Of a stretch of DNA of 24,081 nucleotides, positions 6,655-13,782 are shown piece after piece (within the stretch, counting starts at the first letter, position 1; each line of letters opens with the position of its first letter). Where the stretch lies: IMG/VR virus record IMGVR_UViG_3300034119_000919, positions 1-24,081 of that record; one strand, 5' to 3'. The position numbers were made by a program, and so were the translations under genes. The DNA is from a virus. Below the pieces are notes generated by a model, which saw only the letters and a list, made by a program, of their open reading frames with translations, did not search any database and was not told the origin of the DNA.

Positions 6655-8760
6655 TTAATAACTATAATCCCACAAAGAAACAAGTTCATCCGGAGAAACT
6701 ACATTCCAGAGTAAATCTTTTTCAACAAAGGTCTCAGGCTCTATTCCGGTTTCTATAAAACCTATTGGTAAAATACTGTCATCTTCTTCACGCTCTTCAT
6801 TTTCTTTAAATAATCTTTTTCTTATATCGTCATCAGTGATTTCTCGGAAGTATTCTTGGGTGGAAGCCCAGGAAAAAGTAACAAGACAATCAACCAAGTC
6901 GTCATTTTTCCCTTCTTCGGCCTTAAAGGTATTTGATTTTTGGACAAAGGTGAAGAGTTCGCTGATCGTGTCATAATCTTCAATGATTAATTTATCTGAT
7001 TCAAGTAACATTTTTAAATTGAGAGATCCGATTTTCTTCACATTAGCGGACATTTTTACACCATAATCAACTCTGTCTCCACCAAATCCCTGCCCCAAAA
7101 CCTGTCCCTTTCTTCCTTTAATAAAACAAGTCAATAGATTTGGATACTCAAGATCATAATGAAGTCCAGTTGCGATCTGATCACCCACATCATTTGTTTC
7201 ACAAAGTACAAATGCCTTATTATAATGTAAACCAGCATCTTTAATGATATATGGAAACATAATTGGTTTAATTTGATTGTCTCTATATTTTGCTACTAAT
7301 TTATAAGACATTTTCGTTATGTCAATAACTGTAAATACAGAATAATCAAGATCAACTCCTCTTGCTACGTCAACATTAATCATATATTGATGGCCTTCTA
7401 TGGGATCTTCATAAATATCCAGACCTTTTTTAGATCTTATTGGGGATTTATGAGTCATTGATGACAGTTTTGATGCTGAAACGAGGGTATTTGATGATCC
7501 CAGGAAAGAACATGAAAATTCTTGATCAAAGGCTCTTGCCCCTACTTCTCCACCACCCAAGTTTGCGATGGTTTTTATTTTCCATTTTTCATCTCTTCCA
7601 GGAACATCATTCCAATTAATTTCAAGAGGAACATAATCGTTTAATTTTTTTATTGCCTCATCCCACATTTTATAGAAATAATTTAATCCCTGGGGAGTGC
7701 TGCATATGATAACTTTAGTTTCTTTACCAGAAGAAATAGTAGGATATACGGAATTCATAAAATTGACAGCTATATTATTTGGAACGAAAGCAAATTCGTC
7801 TAGAAAAATAATATTATAAGAACCACCACGAACCGATGATGCTGAGGTAGAGGCTGTGATGATCTTAGAACCATTATCTAATTCCAATGATGTTTTATTC
7901 CAGGACTTAACTCCAGGTTGCATCCAGTTTGGTAAATTTTCAAATGATACTTGAAGCCTAGAGAGAATATCCTTTGCTGATGATGCTTTGTTTGCAAGAA
8001 TGGCTATGGATACTTTTTCATTAAAAATAGCATAATGAAGTAGGAAAGAAACGCTAGTAGTACTTTTCCCAGAATTAATAGTTGGAATAAAATTCTTTCC
8101 ACATAAAAAAGAGTGGTCTTTATTTTCTACTTCAATACAGGAAACACTAGTTGGTTTAACTTCTTTTATTGATTTTAATTCAATATTTTCATTCCAATTA
8201 TTTACTAATGTATTAAATTTTGTTCTTTGTAGAGTGATTTTTTCTTTAATACAAGAAATCTGCTCAGCAGTTAATACAATTGGTTTTTCATTTATATAAA
8301 CTCGCCAGAAATGATCCTTGTCACAAACAATATCTTCCTCAAAATGTTGACCTTTAAAGGATAATTTATAGCACTTTTCTGTGTTTTTATAACTTACTTT
8401 GTTTAATACTTTTGTTTTATTTCCACTTAGATCATAAACAACATCCCCTATTTTTAGGTCCTTAATTTTGGTATAACCATTTGGTGTTGGAATTGGGGTA
8501 TTATTTTCTAATGGTTGTCTAGGTAGTTTACAAATGGTAAAACGGTTCTCATGAAAAGTTCTGAGCATCTTTTCTTGAAAAGGCCACATATCAAATGGTA
8601 CAAGGCCATCATCAACGTTAACAATTTTTATATAATTTTTGGCAAAATAAACTGGATCAACCGCACATTTTGCTAATTCAAATAATTGTTCTTGAGAAAA
8701 CTCATTGGCAACATTCGCTCTTTTTAAGAGCGGATTACCCATATAATGTTTATCAGACAT
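6655..8760 (-). CDS. gp17: Terminase large subunit gp17, intein-interrupted precursor
   Basis: This is the ATPase/nuclease motor that cuts concatemeric DNA and pumps it into the head through the portal. The precursor is 701 residues. Removing a 147-residue intein (83-229) leaves 554, a normal size for this family (T4 gp17 is 610). After splicing the ATPase Walker A reads KLPRQ joined to SGKSTT. Walker B is IIFLDEF (317-323, D321 and E322), followed by a CSTPQGLNYF coupling motif (353-362). The C-terminal nuclease shows its acidic residues in INVDVARG (D464), LCETNDVG (E521) and KNDDLVDC (D620, D621, D624). The gene starts 9 bases after the upstream 418-residue gene with an A/T-only leader and no Shine-Dalgarno sequence. 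Function depends on splicing, since the intein splits the nucleotide-binding loop. Confidence 0.97.
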   Translation of the reverse strand: MSDKHYMGNPLLKRANVANEFSQEQLFELAKCAVDPVYFAKNYIKIVNVDDGLVPFDMWPFQEKMLRTFHENRFTICKLPRQPLENNTPIPTPNGYTKIKDLKIGDVVYDLSGNKTKVLNKVSYKNTEKCYKLSFKGQHFEEDIVCDKDHFWRVYINEKPIVLTAEQISCIKEKITLQRTKFNTLVNNWNENIELKSIKEVKPTSVSCIEVENKDHSFLCGKNFIPTINSGKSTTSVSFLLHYAIFNEKVSIAILANKASSAKDILSRLQVSFENLPNWMQPGVKSWNKTSLELDNGSKIITASTSASSVRGGSYNIIFLDEFAFVPNNIAVNFMNSVYPTISSGKETKVIICSTPQGLNYFYKMWDEAIKKLNDYVPLEINWNDVPGRDEKWKIKTIANLGGGEVGARAFDQEFSCSFLGSSNTLVSASKLSSMTHKSPIRSKKGLDIYEDPIEGHQYMINVDVARGVDLDYSVFTVIDITKMSYKLVAKYRDNQIKPIMFPYIIKDAGLHYNKAFVLCETNDVGDQIATGLHYDLEYPNLLTCFIKGRKGQVLGQGFGGDRVDYGVKMSANVKKIGSLNLKMLLESDKLIIEDYDTISELFTFVQKSNTFKAEEGKNDDLVDCLVTFSWASTQEYFREITDDDIRKRLFKENEEREEDDSILPIGFIETGIEPETFVEKDLLWNVVSPDELVSLWDYSY
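8074..8514 (-). other. Class 3 mini-intein inside gp17 Walker A motif
   Basis: In-frame coding segment for residues 83-229 of the gp17 precursor. The N-terminal splicing block is PLENNTPIPTPNGY then IKDLKIGDVVYD; residue 1 is proline, not Cys or Ser. Block B is CDKDHFWRVY with Trp at precursor position 152. The C-terminal blocks read SVSCIEVENKDHSF (Cys208) and GKNFIPTIN (Thr227, terminal Asn229), followed by Ser as the +1 residue. The non-nucleophilic first residue with Trp, Cys and Thr at block B, F and G positions is the signature of class 3 inteins, where the block F Cys starts splicing. The residue before the terminal Asn is Ile instead of the usual His. At 147 residues there is no room for a homing endonuclease and no LAGLIDADG or HNH motif is seen. 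GC is about 27% by hand count against about 34% in sampled extein blocks. Confidence 0.93.
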
Positions 8761-8769
8761 AATAATTAA

Positions 8770-10026
8770 TTAATTTTTACAATTCCAGCGGCGTCTTGCT
8801 TTACAAATTGGTTTATCTTGAGTTTTAGAGCAACTAATATTATGCATTTCTTGCTGACCTTTGGATCTTGTGCAATAATTAGTCCTTCTCTGCATTCTTT
8901 TACCAGTTGGATTTTTTTCTGTAACAGCAGTTTGTAATTTAGAACCTGGATTTTCTCTACGGTAAGTATTTACGGCTTTCTGACTCATTCCATCAACTCT
9001 GTCTTTTTTATTAACTTTCTGCCAGTCTTCCTTAACCTGAACAATCGGAGTACTAGAATCCATCTCACAAGGAACATAAGAAATTACTCTAGCTTCTGGA
9101 TAAATCTGATTTACCGCATAATCAATCTCATTTCTTTTTGGAGTTCCAAGTTGTGGGAAGAACATTTGAACCGATAGATGCTTTCCTCGCCAATTGACCA
9201 AAACTCTAAGAAGCTGACCAGTTTGCATTGGAAGGCGAGTTGTCGCTTCACTCACCGGAACACAATTAGGAACTTTTTTACCCCTTTTCTTTTTAAATCC
9301 GACCATTTCATAACCTTTCCAACAAGGATCCTCATCTTTGGTCATGTATTTCTTAGCCTCTTCCATCTCAACACTTTTTTCCATCTTATTGAGATGGGTA
9401 TAATAATCAGGAATTTCTTCTAAGTGATGAAGAGCAATAATTTCGGCCTCCCCCTTATCAGTGGTGTGCTCCATTTCAATTTTGATTCCTTTTTTTAATT
9501 GCTTTTCAAGGTATTCAACAGATACTTTATGTTTTTTTGCAATTTTATCTAAGGATTTTGTTTTCTTGATATCTATTCCAGGCTTATCGCCTAGCATTTC
9601 AGAAAGGATTTTATCTACAAGAGATGTTTCTTCTTTGACAATCGGTGGAAGTTGAGTTCCCAATTTTCCTTTGGCCACTTTAGCTTCATTAGGATTTGGA
9701 GATCGTGTTAGTCCTTCTATTTTTTTTGTCCTGTTTGCGCTAGATTTTACTTTTTCATGCTTTTCTTTATTAATAGTGAATGAAGTATTCTCTTCCATTT
9801 TTACATCAGAAGCCAAATAATCAGCAATAATATCCAAATAATCACTCGATTTTGTGAGTTTCATCTGCACCCAGGCTGGAAGTTGCATATCCGGTTTTTT
9901 AATAATCTTCCGAAGTTTTTCTAAAGATTGCTCTATTTTATCCATCTCCACTTTAACCATATACCCTTCATCATCTAATTTTTTTCCTGACTGAATTTCT
10001 TTATGGTCTTCTGAAAGATTTTTCAT
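8770..10026 (-). CDS. Mosaic phage protein (DUF5661- and DUF6321-like), 418 aa
   Basis: The protein of unknown function is built of modules. Residues 22-75 are a helical segment with LPAWVQMKLTKSSDYLDIIA, a pattern seen in marine phage head-related proteins. Residues 135-216 resemble DUF5661, with IAKKHKVSVEYLEKQLKKGI and an EHTTDKGEAEIIALHHLEEI block ending in PDYYTHLNKME. Residues 230-260 carry DEDPCWKGYEMVGFKKKRG and VPNCVPVSE. Residues 266-333 hold LVNWRGKHLSVQMFFPQLG. Residues 346-416 resemble DUF6321, with AYRREN-type YRRENPGSKLQTAVTEKNPT and a basic Cys-containing end (C385, C399, C408, C416) finishing RRRWNC. The whole is lysine-rich with a strongly basic C terminus. It overlaps gp16 by 4 bases (ATGA) and lies just before gp17, so it may take part in packaging or be a virion passenger; both are inference. 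Family names are from memory of motifs. Confidence 0.85.
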   Translation of the reverse strand: MKNLSEDHKEIQSGKKLDDEGYMVKVEMDKIEQSLEKLRKIIKKPDMQLPAWVQMKLTKSSDYLDIIADYLASDVKMEENTSFTINKEKHEKVKSSANRTKKIEGLTRSPNPNEAKVAKGKLGTQLPPIVKEETSLVDKILSEMLGDKPGIDIKKTKSLDKIAKKHKVSVEYLEKQLKKGIKIEMEHTTDKGEAEIIALHHLEEIPDYYTHLNKMEKSVEMEEAKKYMTKDEDPCWKGYEMVGFKKKRGKKVPNCVPVSEATTRLPMQTGQLLRVLVNWRGKHLSVQMFFPQLGTPKRNEIDYAVNQIYPEARVISYVPCEMDSSTPIVQVKEDWQKVNKKDRVDGMSQKAVNTYRRENPGSKLQTAVTEKNPTGKRMQRRTNYCTRSKGQQEMHNISCSKTQDKPICKARRRWNCKN

Positions 10027-10478
10027 TGTTGATCCTTGTTCTTCTTATTATTTATGGTTTTATTAGGCTTAATTTTCAATTCATTTTTTAATAAATTCAA
10101 TACTTCACTTGTTGTTCCAACAAAAAGTGCATTATTGGTTACATTTCCAGAAGTTTTCTCCTCTTCAAGATCACGAAGTTTCTTCTGGTTTTCCATAAGT
10201 TTTTCTGTAGCATCCGCAACAGTTTTGATTAATTGTCCAACCACTTCAAAAGATCTTGCTGAATCAGTTTCTTGTGCTAATTCTAAAACACTATTAATCG
10301 CTTCTTGTCCCTTTTCGACTAGGGACATTAATGTGGCCCTAGAATACTCATAGTCTGCTGTAATATCAGAAGAACCCTTGACTATTGACTTGGGTTCTAC
10401 CTTTTCAATTTCTGTTGAAACAACCTCGCTTTCAATTTCAAAAGTGTCATTAAGAGCCTGGAATTTTTTAGTTGCCAT
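10023..10478 (-). CDS. gp16: Terminase small subunit gp16
   Basis: This 151-residue protein (T4 gp16 is 164) forms an oligomeric ring that regulates gp17 and helps recognise DNA for packaging. The alignable core is DYEYSRATLMSLVEKGQEAI (42-61), then the helix-turn-helix-like coiled pair ARSFEVVGQLIKTVADATEK (74-93) and LMENQKKLRDLEEEK, then NVTNNALFVGTTSEVLNLL (112-130). This matches the T4 small terminase order of DD-Y-x-x-x-R, two long antiparallel helices, and an NATVFMGSP-type motif. The N terminus (1-40) is acidic and the last 20 residues are Lys/Asn-rich. It starts 2 bases after the stop of gp15 and overlaps the next gene by 4 bases, indicating translational coupling with the inserted 418-residue gene instead of directly with gp17. 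Confidence 0.92.
   Translation of the reverse strand: MATKKFQALNDTFEIESEVVSTEIEKVEPKSIVKGSSDITADYEYSRATLMSLVEKGQEAINSVLELAQETDSARSFEVVGQLIKTVADATEKLMENQKKLRDLEEEKTSGNVTNNALFVGTTSEVLNLLKNELKIKPNKTINNKKNKDQQ
10049..10056 (-). promoter_or_regulatory. Possible late promoter CATAAATA before the 418-aa gene
   Basis: The minus strand reads CATAAATA, matching the T4 late element TATAAATA at seven of eight positions. It lies 22 bases before the ATG at 10026, inside the end of gp16. Similar octamers also occur inside coding sequence (for example around 11561 and 21898), so this one could be chance. Confidence 0.3.
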
Positions 10479-10480
10479 AA

Positions 10481-11482
10481 TTAATTAAAAACAGAGAGAA
10501 ATCCAAAATTAGAATTTGGAGGAATGAGTATGTTATCTACTGTAGTTATATTTAATAAATCGGAGCCAAGAACATGTAATTGGGGTTTTGTATCAAAAAT
10601 TCCTCTTTGAACTCTAATTGTTGTCCCTGTAATTTCTTCGATATAAAGAGTCTCATTATTAATTTGAATAAGAGTATCTTTTGTAAGATTTACAGATTCC
10701 TCTACATCAATAAACTGATCACCAGACAAAACATCTTTAGAAACTTTAGTAACCACCGTTCCTGTATAATTTTGAGTTGCTCTTGGTGTTACTGCAATTC
10801 TGATATCATTAGAAATAGTAGAAGAATCACTTCCAGCAGCAAATCCAATAGAAACTCTGTTAATAATACTGGATTCAATCGAGTCCGAAGAGACTGGAAG
10901 AAACATATAGGTCTTTGCGGTGAACTTCAAAGTCCAGATAAGAGCCCTTCTATCCTCAAAGTTTCCTTCATAATTATCAGTAATTGAGATATTATCAAGA
11001 TTAAACTTAATATCTTTTTTCTCTTGAATTTCTTCTATTGCAACGATTGTAATTGTATAATGTGGTTGAAAATAAGGAAGAATTTGTTCCACAATTTGAA
11101 ACATATCATCCTCTAACTTAGTAAAAATACTTAATTCAAAATTTACATTATAGGGAACCGGGAGATATGATTTTCTTGGCTTATCTTGTTCATCTTTTGC
11201 GGTAAATCCCCTCATGGTATTTCCTTTTCGTTGGGAATCATAAGAAAGCCCAACAATCTCCATTGACATTCTTGGGGTTGTAATTTGAATTGGCTTACTT
11301 AAATCGGGCGATTGCTCAAGCCTTGCCAGAAATTTTTGGGTGGGACCATAAGCAAAGGGAACCCTTTGAGTTGATACAACATTTCCTTCATCATTTTTGT
11401 GCTTTATATAGATATTATTAAATAGAGTGCCAAAAGCAATTACAGTTTTTCTTATGGCCTCGTAATAAAAGTGCTCAAACAT
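10481..11482 (-). CDS. gp15: Tail terminator (sheath stabilizer) gp15 with C-terminal extension
   Basis: gp15 forms a hexameric ring capping the finished tail and joins it to the neck. Residues 1-200 match T4 gp15 (272 residues), including FELSIFTKLEDDMFQIVEQI continuing to LPYFQPHY (115-142), almost the same as T4, and ALIWTLKFTAKTYMFLPV. At 333 residues it is longer than T4. The surplus lies at the C terminus (about 242-312), a compact beta module with QINNETLYIEEITGTTIRVQ and RGIFDTKPQLHVLGSDLL. That module resembles one in the 2577-residue protein and could decorate the tail-neck junction. The start ATG at 11482 shares a base with the stop of gp14 (TAATG). Confidence 0.95.
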   Translation of the reverse strand: MFEHFYYEAIRKTVIAFGTLFNNIYIKHKNDEGNVVSTQRVPFAYGPTQKFLARLEQSPDLSKPIQITTPRMSMEIVGLSYDSQRKGNTMRGFTAKDEQDKPRKSYLPVPYNVNFELSIFTKLEDDMFQIVEQILPYFQPHYTITIVAIEEIQEKKDIKFNLDNISITDNYEGNFEDRRALIWTLKFTAKTYMFLPVSSDSIESSIINRVSIGFAAGSDSSTISNDIRIAVTPRATQNYTGTVVTKVSKDVLSGDQFIDVEESVNLTKDTLIQINNETLYIEEITGTTIRVQRGIFDTKPQLHVLGSDLLNITTVDNILIPPNSNFGFLSVFN

Positions 11483-12888
11483 TATGGTGTACCAAAGGGG
11501 TTTCTTTCACTAAAATCTAGAATTTCATTTGCCGCAATTTGAATATCGTCATTTTGTTTATATTTATCAACAATTAATCCTTGCTCTTCTCTCTCATCTA
11601 CTGTCAACAATTCTGGAGACTGGCGGATCTGATAAGATGCGCCAGATTCTTGACCAACAATTAATTCTCCTGGTAAAAATTCTCCAGATGAATTTCCAAG
11701 CTGGAGCTGTAAAGTAGTTGCGTTCCAGTCTCTGACCCTTGCTGTCATACTGGAGGCACTTCCAACTACTTCTTCATTGAAAATGTAGGTTCCAAAACCA
11801 GAACTAAATGGAGACCCTATTACAACTTGTGGAATTGTGGTATAGCCAAGACCAGCATGGCTTACAAGTATTTGTGAAACAACTCCATTATTCAATACTG
11901 AAGTTGCAGAAGCAGTACTTGTTGCGGCTCCGACAAAAGTAACTAGTGGGGAGGAAGAGTATCCAGATCCACCATTGATGATTGTTACAATTCCAACAAT
12001 ACCATCGCCAATTGTTGCAAATCCTTCGGCTCCGGCACCACCCCCACCAATAAAAGTTACTCTAGGCGCAACAGTGTAACCAAACCCGGCATTTGTAATT
12101 TGAACTCCCTGAACTCTCTGTAAAGTTTCGTCAGGTTCACAAAGATCAACAATACCAGAAATCATGGTTGCAATACCAGTTGCTGTTTGACCTCCCGGTG
12201 GAGGATCCCCGAATACAACCAGAGGAGCGGAAGAATACCCATCCCCTCTATTTGTAATTGTTACAAACCGAACTCCACCATTTACAATAGTTGCCGATGC
12301 AGATGCTTGGGATCCAATTCCAATCATTGTATAAACCTCAATGAATCCAGAATCCTTTATATTATCGTCAATATTGATAAATCCAGTATCAATAATTTCA
12401 TCTTGATACCTAAAGAGTTCACACCTTAGGTTGTAAACATAATTTTTCTGTAACTGATAAAATGGGGTCTCATGTTCAACAAATTTAATTTCAAATAATC
12501 TATCTCCTAATGGAAACCAAATCAAATCGCCCTCTTTTGGTCTTTCTGGGAGTGGTATTTTTGGATTAGTCTTTGAAAGTGGAGTAATATAGGTTTCGTA
12601 TCTTTCTTTTGAAATAATCAAATTTAGGTCCGTATTAGGCTGAATTCCAAACTTACTGAGAAGAACCCCGGCTCCTTCATAACCTTCATAGGTGTCAATA
12701 TAGGCCTCGATTGGATATGCAGAAGAAAATTTAGATTCTATAACCTCTCTAATTACAGTTCTTTTTGTGACATATTCTCTAGGAAGATAATAAATATCTA
12801 TCCCGTGAATTTGGATCGTTTCTTTTATTAGGTCGTTTATGAGACCCTGCTCGGTTTTTGAGCCCTGAAGAAAGAATGGATTTAACAT
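11482..12888 (-). CDS. gp14: Neck protein gp14 with GxGY repeat insertion
   Basis: gp14 sits with gp13 in the neck that joins head to tail. The first 165 residues match T4 gp14: IQIHGIDIYYLPREYVTKRT, then AYIDTYEGYEGAGVLLSKFG, then PKEGDLIWFPLGDRLFEIKF and TPFYQLQKNYVYNL. T4 gp14 is 256 residues; here it is 468. The added part (about 200-375) is four imperfect repeats of about 40 residues built on a G-x-G-Y-[ST]-x-x-P motif, followed by an ARVRDWNATTLQLQL beta module with a GEFLPGELIVGQESGA loop. The repeats are of the type common in marine phage virion proteins and probably stick out from the neck. No Shine-Dalgarno sequence is seen; the start at 12888 is fixed by T4-like homology beginning near residue 20. 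Confidence 0.93.
   Translation of the reverse strand: MLNPFFLQGSKTEQGLINDLIKETIQIHGIDIYYLPREYVTKRTVIREVIESKFSSAYPIEAYIDTYEGYEGAGVLLSKFGIQPNTDLNLIISKERYETYITPLSKTNPKIPLPERPKEGDLIWFPLGDRLFEIKFVEHETPFYQLQKNYVYNLRCELFRYQDEIIDTGFINIDDNIKDSGFIEVYTMIGIGSQASASATIVNGGVRFVTITNRGDGYSSAPLVVFGDPPPGGQTATGIATMISGIVDLCEPDETLQRVQGVQITNAGFGYTVAPRVTFIGGGGAGAEGFATIGDGIVGIVTIINGGSGYSSSPLVTFVGAATSTASATSVLNNGVVSQILVSHAGLGYTTIPQVVIGSPFSSGFGTYIFNEEVVGSASSMTARVRDWNATTLQLQLGNSSGEFLPGELIVGQESGASYQIRQSPELLTVDEREEQGLIVDKYKQNDDIQIAANEILDFSERNPFGTP
11764..12291 (-). repeat. Four GxGY beta repeats coded within gp14
   Basis: Encodes gp14 residues about 200-375. The repeat cores read NRGDGYSSAPLVVF, NAGFGYTVAPRVTF, NGGSGYSSSPLVTF and HAGLGYTTIPQVVI, each followed by a Gly/Ala/Thr-rich linker and a short V-x-x-I strand. 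Spacing is about 38-55 residues. The repeats differ at the DNA level, so they are old or strongly selected and not a recent tandem duplication. Confidence 0.85.
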
Positions 12889-12941
12889 TTTTTACTGAAT
12901 TCTTAATTTAGGTAAACTACTGAGAGACTAAAGAATAAAGA

Positions 12942-12949
12942 GATTTATA
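12942..12949 (-). promoter_or_regulatory. Possible late promoter TATAAATC before gp14
   Basis: The 70-base gap between gp13 and gp14 (12889-12958) is the longest in the window. Its minus strand carries TATAAATC, a seven-of-eight match to the T4 late element, 53 bases before the gp14 ATG. A second weaker look-alike, CTAAATT, lies at 12905-12911. The gap also has a weak all-A/T inverted repeat (12943-12959). No strong terminator is seen. Confidence 0.35.
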
Positions 12950-12958
12950 AAACATAAA

Positions 12959-13777
12959 TTATCCAACTAAATCGAAACATGGCATCTCATACGAGGAACT
13001 CATGCGTTCAATAATTATATCAATTTCTCTTTGGGCATCATCATAAATTTCCCGACCATTTAATTCAACCCCACCAGGAAGTTTTACACCTCTAAACTTA
13101 ATAAGATTCTGTCCCCATTGCCTTTTTATGAGGGCCGTTAAGTATGGTTTAAGAAAACTATCATTCCATACTTTTGTTGAATCAGTTGGATCCAGGACTC
13201 TATAACAATCAATAAGTAAAATATTTCCAGGAGAAACCGTTGCCCAGTCAACATCGATATAAAGTTTAGAGTCTCTTTTATTAAATCTAACCATAGCATC
13301 TGGACTTAAAATCCAGTCCATGTCTTCAAGATATCTCTTGGTCATAAAATAGGTTAAAATATCAGTAGATCCCCAGTAATAAATGTCATTAAGAAACAGT
13401 TGATATTTAAAATTGAACATTCCATAACCAAGACTCTGACTTCCAAATAATTTAAAGACCTTATTAATACCTATAATATGATCTGGAATTTCAATATAAT
13501 TGGAATTTTCTTTATATGTATAGGTTTTTGCAATACCAACTTGGGTGTATGTACCTTCTCCGGTTCTTCCTCTGGCGCGGTCAATATCTTCTTGGGTTAT
13601 CTCATATTTTAGAATAGTCTGAGAAACTCCATCAAAGTGTCTTTCTTGGAAGAATTGAACTGCATCATCAACCAGATCATCAATTTGCTCTTCAGCAACA
13701 TTTATTTCCAAAACCGGTGCTCCCAGTTTTCTTTTGCAATAATCTACAAGTTCTTGTCTAGAAGATGGTTTTGCCAT
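12959..13777 (-). CDS. gp13: Neck protein gp13
   Basis: gp13 forms the ring directly beneath the portal and is needed to complete the head for tail joining. This 272-residue protein (T4 gp13 is 309) shows the family pattern: an N-terminal MAKPSSRQELVDYCKRKLGA, then EEQIDDLVDDAVQFFQERHF, a middle FKYQLFLNDIYYWGSTDIL, then RFNKRDSKLYIDVDWATVSP and a C-terminal YLTALIKRQWGQNLIKFRGV followed by KLPGGVELNGREIYDDA. The order gp13, gp14, gp15 agrees with T4. It begins 5 bases after the stop of the 73-residue gene; the leader is a run of A residues with no Shine-Dalgarno sequence, and the N-terminal motif supports the ATG at 13777. Confidence 0.95.
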   Translation of the reverse strand: MAKPSSRQELVDYCKRKLGAPVLEINVAEEQIDDLVDDAVQFFQERHFDGVSQTILKYEITQEDIDRARGRTGEGTYTQVGIAKTYTYKENSNYIEIPDHIIGINKVFKLFGSQSLGYGMFNFKYQLFLNDIYYWGSTDILTYFMTKRYLEDMDWILSPDAMVRFNKRDSKLYIDVDWATVSPGNILLIDCYRVLDPTDSTKVWNDSFLKPYLTALIKRQWGQNLIKFRGVKLPGGVELNGREIYDDAQREIDIIIERMSSSYEMPCFDLVG

Positions 13778-13782
13778 TTTTT

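Noticed and set aside
8074-8514. Alternative that the block in gp17 is a lineage-specific terminase domain or a group I intron
   Set aside because: The frame is continuous through both junctions, which does not need an intron, and the end motifs match intein splicing blocks with correct Asn-Ser junction.
10036-10353. Plus-strand frame with hydrophobic N terminus, possible small membrane protein
   Set aside because: It is the antisense of gp16's charged helices, which reads as hydrophobic residues by codon complementarity; no promoter or ribosome-binding site in its direction.
11561-11568. GATAAATA on the minus strand as a gp15 promoter
   Set aside because: About 78 bases from the gp15 start and inside conserved-looking gp14 codons; probably chance in AT-rich sequence.
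11764-12291. Diversity-generating retroelement variable region
   Set aside because: No reverse transcriptase, template repeat or adenine-biased paired copy is present in the window; the protein repeats are diverged in DNA.
12943-12959. Inverted repeat ATTTAT/ATAAAT after gp13
   Set aside because: Six A/T pairs only; too weak for a terminator and explained by base composition and the possible promoter box.
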